From assembly GCA_002373755.1 (NCBI GenBank), contig DFJU01000142.1, positions 1-8,128 on the forward strand: a DNA stretch of 8,128 bases. Direction: 5' to 3'. The stretch is from Bacteroidales bacterium UBA3663 (GTDB taxonomy: Bacteria; Bacteroidota; Bacteroidia; Bacteroidales; UBA3663). A program made the translations under genes and the position numbers. The notes under the pieces are model-generated. The model saw nothing but the letters and a program-made list of their open reading frames with translations. It was not told the DNA's origin and did no database searches. Below are positions 4,913-8,128 of the stretch, piece after piece. Within the stretch, counting starts at the first letter, position 1; each line of letters starts with the position of its first letter.

Positions 4913-6835
4913 ATGAAAATGATGTATTTAAGACATTCTTTTGCATCGCTATGTCCAATGGCGCTGCTGCTTATTCCTGTTTGTAGTCAGAACGCCGTCG
5001 CGCAGACATCCAACTGCTTATGTTTCACGGCATTGCAATGCGGCGCGACTGTTACGTTGGTGCAAAATGGCAGTCCAGCAGAACTTGACGGCTTGCGGAT
5101 TTCGTCCGATGGCATAAATTGGACAAACTACGACGTCGGCGAAACCGTCACATTGGCCGAAAAGGATGATTGCATCTATTTCCGTGCTGCTAAAAAGAAT
5201 AGCACATTCGGAAGCTATGACAGCAGCACGAAAACTTACAATTACTACAGCTTCTCCACGACAGATTCGTTGGCCGCATCTGGCAATCTGATGTCGTTGC
5301 TCGACTCGGCCTGCACGCAGATTTCGATGCCGAACTACGGTTTTTACTGCCTTTTTTCGGGCTGTGAAGGTCTCGTCTCTGCACCGGATTTGCCCGCCAC
5401 AACCGTGAGCAGCAATTGCTACAACAGCATGTTCGACGGCTGTAAATCATTGGCCGCAGCGCCTGCATTGCCAGCCGTAAAGCTGAAAACCTATTGCTAC
5501 GCGAATATGTTCCGTGGCTGCACTTCGTTACGTGTCGCATCGGAACTTCCAGCCACCACCTTGGCCAGCTATTGCTACAGCCACATGTTCGACGGTTGCA
5601 CGTCGCTGATTTCTGCACCTGCATTGCCTGCAACGACGTTGGTCGGCAACTGCTACAAGCTTATGTTCAATGGTTGCACGTCGTTGGTCGAGACGCCGGA
5701 ATTGCCAGCCGCGGAAATGAAATCGGATTGTTATTACGGCATGTTCGATGGCTGTACGTCGTTGGTCAGGGCTCCGAAACTGGAAGCCGAAACATTGGCC
5801 AGCCGCTGCTATTACAATATGTTCAACGGCTGCGCATCGTTGGTTGAAGCCACGGATTTGCCGGCCACGACGTTGGCAAAAAACTGTTATTATGGTATGT
5901 TTCAGAATTGCACGAAACTTGAAAAAGCCCCGAAATTACCGGCTACTACGTTGATTTCCAATTGCTACGAACGAATGTTCTACAATTGCAAGCAGCTCAA
6001 AAAAGTGCCGACGTTGCCAGCTTCTACATTGGAAACGAAATGCTATAGCAATATGTTTTTCGGATGCAGCCAGCTTGACACCATCAAGGTCGAATTGGAG
6101 TCGTGGTCCGACGGCAAAGCAACGGCAGATTGGTTGAGCGGAGTTGCGTCGTCGGGCGTCTTCATCTGTTCCGATTTGCTCGATGCCGAATCAGTCGGAA
6201 CAAGCTATGTGCCAATCGGTTGGACGGTTAAGACATATCCGAAAACGGTCACGCTTAACGGTTGCGGAATGGCCACTTTTTCGTGTGAAGTCGATGTCGC
6301 ATTCGACCGTAATGAGACCGGTGCCTACGTCTGCGTGTTGGATTTGCCGAATCATCAGATTGACTGCAACGAGGTCGATGCCGACGTAATTCCTGCGGGC
6401 ACAGGAGTTTTGCTTGTCGGCAACGACGATGACGCGGCAGGTCGGACAATAAGTTTCCGATTGGCCGACGATGTGCCCGATGTGTGGACGGAAACAGAAA
6501 ATGACTTGCGTCCGACTTCTACGGGCGAAATCCCGCTTGTAGATGTGCCCGACGGAGCTTGCTACGTGCTCAACGGCGGTGCGTTCAACCGTTACGTGGG
6601 CAGCGTATTCAGTGCACGAAAGGCGTATTTTTGCATCGAACAGCCCACCGTCGTGGCAAATGCGACATCAATGCGCCTCGTTTTTTCCGAATCAGAAGTC
6701 AAGACGTCGATTTGTGCCATTGAAGAAGTTATGGCCGATGCCGAAGTCCGCTATGATTTGTGTGGCCGTCGTTTGACATCGGACAAGAAACGCGGATTCG
6801 TTGTGCGGAATGGGAGAGTAGTTGTCGGAAGATAG
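4913..6835 (+). CDS. BspA-like leucine-rich-repeat surface protein
   Basis: The product is 640 residues. A signal peptide of about 31 residues ends at AVA|Q; C24 in IPVC is not a convincing lipobox because the preceding residue is Val. Residues about 35-140 form an N-terminal beta domain of a type often placed before such repeats in Bacteroidales (LCFTALQCGATVTL, ISSDGINWTNYDVGETVTL, YFRAA). Residues 147-380 are nine uninterrupted 26-residue repeats with a MFxGCtSL...LPATTL...CY core, followed by a partial tenth. Residues about 430-610 are a further beta-rich region. The last 27 residues begin YDLCGRR (614) and end with NGRVVVGR, resembling the C-terminal tail (YdlxGRrv...KGxxixnGkkvvv) common on exported Bacteroidales proteins and possibly a sorting or anchoring signal. 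BspA-like proteins are surface adhesins in oral and gut species; adhesion here is inferred from family. The gene ends before a terminator shared with the convergent gene. Confidence 0.9.
   Translation: MKMMYLRHSFASLCPMALLLIPVCSQNAVAQTSNCLCFTALQCGATVTLVQNGSPAELDGLRISSDGINWTNYDVGETVTLAEKDDCIYFRAAKKNSTFGSYDSSTKTYNYYSFSTTDSLAASGNLMSLLDSACTQISMPNYGFYCLFSGCEGLVSAPDLPATTVSSNCYNSMFDGCKSLAAAPALPAVKLKTYCYANMFRGCTSLRVASELPATTLASYCYSHMFDGCTSLISAPALPATTLVGNCYKLMFNGCTSLVETPELPAAEMKSDCYYGMFDGCTSLVRAPKLEAETLASRCYYNMFNGCASLVEATDLPATTLAKNCYYGMFQNCTKLEKAPKLPATTLISNCYERMFYNCKQLKKVPTLPASTLETKCYSNMFFGCSQLDTIKVELESWSDGKATADWLSGVASSGVFICSDLLDAESVGTSYVPIGWTVKTYPKTVTLNGCGMATFSCEVDVAFDRNETGAYVCVLDLPNHQIDCNEVDADVIPAGTGVLLVGNDDDAAGRTISFRLADDVPDVWTETENDLRPTSTGEIPLVDVPDGACYVLNGGAFNRYVGSVFSARKAYFCIEQPTVVANATSMRLVFSESEVKTSICAIEEVMADAEVRYDLCGRRLTSDKKRGFVVRNGRVVVGR
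5351..6052 (+). repeat. Nine tandem 78-bp units coding the leucine-rich repeats
   Basis: Nine in-frame units of exactly 78 bp run with no insertion or deletion: unit n begins at 5351+78(n-1), and a partial tenth begins with the ATG codon at 6053. Each unit codes [LM]FxxCxxL...CYxx, with Cys at repeat positions 5 and 23 in all nine units. At the DNA level the units are similar but clearly diverged (for example LPATTL changes to LPAVKL, LPAAEM and LEAETL), so they are not recent copies, though slippage or recombination could still change the unit count. Confidence 0.95.
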
Positions 6836-6870
6836 AAAAAATCGCGTAGTAAGAGATGCTGCTGCGACAC

Positions 6871-6906
6871 AAAAAAGGCTTGAGTTGGAATGCTCAAGCC
6901 TTTTTT
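6871..6906. terminator. Bidirectional terminator between convergent genes
   Basis: A perfect 14-bp inverted repeat has arms 6871-6884 and 6893-6906, with an 8-base loop. The A6 start of the left arm and the T6 end of the right arm give a T-tract on either strand. It lies 35 bases after the BspA-like stop and 10 bases from the stop of the leftward beta-barrel gene, so it can serve both. Confidence 0.92.
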
Positions 6907-6916
6907 GTCGTTTATT

Positions 6917-7390
6917 TTAGAATTTGTAGAAAATTGAAAGCAACAGATTCGTGCTTTTTGCCGAGAAATCAAAATTGCTTTCACCATCACATATATTGAC
7001 ACCCAGGAAACCGACATCGGCCGCGGCTTCCCATCGTTCTGCAAAACGGCAGCGTAGGGAAGGTGCAATTCCAATGTTCTGTGCCGTCGTGCCATCGTTG
7101 ATATAGATGTTGTCTTCGGCCTTCAGGTCAAAAAAAATGGTCTCGTTGTTCCACACATTGTATCGGAGGAATGGCATCAGGTCGAAGGCACTTTCTTCGT
7201 CGTAGGTCTCAAAGCCGATGCCCATGCCGACAGCCCATTTGTCATCGATTTCATAGCCGATGGTCGGAAGAAATGCCGAAGAAAAGATTTCGTTGTAGTA
7301 GGAAATTCCGGCACTTCCGCCGATGAAACATTGTGCATTGGCCGATGCAATTCCGCCTAAAAGCGTGCAGGTCAGTAGAATCTTTTTCAT
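6917..7390 (-). CDS. Small outer-membrane beta-barrel protein
   Basis: The product is 157 residues. The signal peptide covers residues 1-19 (MKKILL..., cleavage at ANA|Q). The mature part of 138 residues alternates polar and hydrophobic residues in short strands (FIGGSAGISYY, FLPTIGYEIDDKWAVGMGIGFE, LMPFLRYNVW, TIFFDLKAEDNIYI, IGIAPSLRCRF, WEAAADVGFLGV, TNLLLSIFYKF) and ends in Phe, the typical signal for outer-membrane barrel assembly. Size and strand count fit an eight-stranded OmpX/opacity-like barrel. The specific role is unknown: such proteins can be structural, adhesive or protective. The start codon at 7390 begins the signal peptide directly. I saw no clear TTTG/TAnnTTTG promoter in the 79 bases between it and nqrF, although a terminator for nqrF lies there, so how it is transcribed is open. 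Confidence 0.85.
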   Translation of the reverse strand: MKKILLTCTLLGGIASANAQCFIGGSAGISYYNEIFSSAFLPTIGYEIDDKWAVGMGIGFETYDEESAFDLMPFLRYNVWNNETIFFDLKAEDNIYINDGTTAQNIGIAPSLRCRFAERWEAAADVGFLGVNICDGESNFDFSAKSTNLLLSIFYKF

Positions 7391-7410
7391 AATTTAAAGT
7401 CTGTTAGTTG

Positions 7411-7448
7411 AAAAAATGACGGCTCGACTTTTTATGAACCGAGCCGTC
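7411..7448 (-). terminator. Rho-independent terminator after nqrF (leftward)
   Basis: Read on the minus strand, GACGGCTCG (7448-7440) and CGAGCCGTC (7426-7418) form a perfect 9-bp G+C-rich stem with a 13-base loop, followed by one A and six T (7416-7411). It lies 21 bases past the nqrF stop and ends 20 bases before the beta-barrel start, so it separates the nqr operon from that gene. Confidence 0.88.
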
Positions 7449-7469
7449 GCATTGTTTTATGCCGTGAAA

Positions 7470-8128
7470 TTAGCCGCCGAAGTTATCGAAGCGGATCATG
7501 TCGTCCTCAACACCGAGAGAGTGCAGGAGGTCGAGCACGGTCTTGGCCATCATCGGAGGTCCGCACAGGTAGTATTCGCAATCTTCTGGAGCCTCATGCT
7601 GCTTCAGATAGGTGTCGCCCATCACTGGAGCTACGAAGCCAGGAGTGTACTTGATTCCTGCTGCATCGGCCTTTGGATCGGGACGGTCGAGAGCCAAGTG
7701 GAAGTGGAAGTTCGGGAAGTCCTTCTCCAACTGGAGGAAGTCGTCGAGGAACGGAATTTCCTCCAATGCGCGAGCACCGTAGAAATAGTGCATCGGGCGC
7801 TGACGGTCTTCGTCCGCGATGCCGTGACCCTTGAGCATGTGCATGATCTGCGCACGGAGAGGAGCCATACCAGCACCACCACCGACCCAAATCATCTCAC
7901 GACCCGTGCCGTACTGAGGACGGAATTCGCCGTAAGGGCCTGACATGATGACCTTGTCGCCTGGCTTGAGGTTGAAGATGTAAGACGATGCAATGCCTGG
8001 ATTGACCTCCATAAAGTTGTTCGCATCAGGCTTCTGCTGATCCTTCGGCTTGAATGGAGGAGTGGCGATACGTACGTTGAGCGTAATGATGTCGCCCTCG
8101 TCCGGATAGTTGGCCATAGAGTAGGCAC
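7470..8128 (-). CDS. nqrF: Na+-translocating NADH:quinone reductase subunit F, C-terminal half (5' end outside window)
   Basis: NqrF is the subunit that takes electrons from NADH through FAD and a 2Fe-2S centre into the sodium-pumping Nqr complex of the inner membrane. The window holds about the last 218 residues. The frame is open to base 8128, and the residues AYS just before the ATG at 8117 complete the family's FAD-binding RAYSMANYP motif, so that ATG is internal. Further marks are LNVRIATPP, the FAD/flavin-proximal LKPGDKVIMSGPYGEF, the NAD-binding GGGAGMAPLR (nt 7883-7854), the conserved cysteine motif CGPPMM and the final DNFGG, which resembles the DDFGG ending of other NqrF proteins. 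The N-terminal membrane anchor and 2Fe-2S ferredoxin domain lie outside. nqrF is normally the last gene of nqrABCDEF, and a terminator follows directly, which fits. Confidence 0.97.
   Translation of the reverse strand, partial: AYSMANYPDEGDIITLNVRIATPPFKPKDQQKPDANNFMEVNPGIASSYIFNLKPGDKVIMSGPYGEFRPQYGTGREMIWVGGGAGMAPLRAQIMHMLKGHGIADEDRQRPMHYFYGARALEEIPFLDDFLQLEKDFPNFHFHLALDRPDPKADAAGIKYTPGFVAPVMGDTYLKQHEAPEDCEYYLCGPPMMAKTVLDLLHSLGVEDDMIRFDNFGG

Noticed and set aside
4970..4990. Lipoprotein signal at C24 of the BspA-like protein
   Set aside because: The residues before the Cys are I-P-V, and a lipobox needs a small residue (Gly, Ala or Ser) at -1. The later AVA|Q site fits ordinary signal peptidase I cleavage better.
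5351..6052. Regular 78-bp repeats as a possible CRISPR array or non-coding satellite
   Set aside because: The units are coding throughout, there are no conserved repeat/variable spacer alternations, and the amino-acid pattern is that of BspA-like leucine-rich repeats.
7416..7943. 175-codon plus-strand open frame opposite nqrF
   Set aside because: nqrF on the minus strand is unmistakable, and this frame begins within the nqrF terminator. It is a complement artefact.

Overview
The window looks like chromosomal DNA from a member of the Bacteroidales (Prevotella, Muribaculaceae or Bacteroides type). Four things point there: an NqrF tail and an Ffh tail of Bacteroidetes style; secreted proteins whose signal peptides end in A-x-A followed by Q; a BspA-like leucine-rich-repeat surface protein with a typical Bacteroidales C-terminal tail; and three promoters of the form TTTG-N19/20-TAnnTTTG, which is the Bacteroidetes sigma-factor consensus, not the E. 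coli one. Genes have few Shine-Dalgarno sequences, as is usual in this phylum.

Layout. Bases 1-363 are the 3' end of ffh (signal recognition particle GTPase), closed by a strong hairpin terminator. Bases about 446-1711 form an A+T-rich island. It carries one gene on the minus strand (541-1320) for a two-domain protein with a Vsr/DUF559-like PD-(D/E)XK nuclease domain, and it is bounded by an imperfect direct repeat of about 40 nt. Its base composition differs sharply from the genes on both sides, so it is the best candidate for acquired accessory DNA. Next come three rightward genes for exported proteins, each with its own terminator or promoter signals and therefore probably three separate transcription units: a small secreted protein with a basic Asn/Thr/Ser/Arg-rich tail (1748-2596), a 653-residue secreted protein that looks like an (alpha/alpha)6-type carbohydrate-active enzyme (2727-4688), and a BspA-like repeat protein with nine perfect 26-residue units (4913-6835). 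A bidirectional terminator then separates these from two leftward genes: a small outer-membrane beta-barrel protein (6917-7390) and the C-terminal half of nqrF (7470-8128), the last subunit of the Na+-pumping NADH:quinone reductase, which has its own terminator.

How the genes work together. ffh and nqrF are housekeeping genes (membrane protein targeting, respiratory sodium pumping). The middle block is cell-envelope and secreted material and may concern host or polysaccharide interaction, but nothing in the sequence ties the three exported proteins into one pathway. I found no tRNA, rRNA, CRISPR array, insertion-sequence transposase or complete multi-gene defence system. The least ordinary region is the nuclease island with its flanking repeats.
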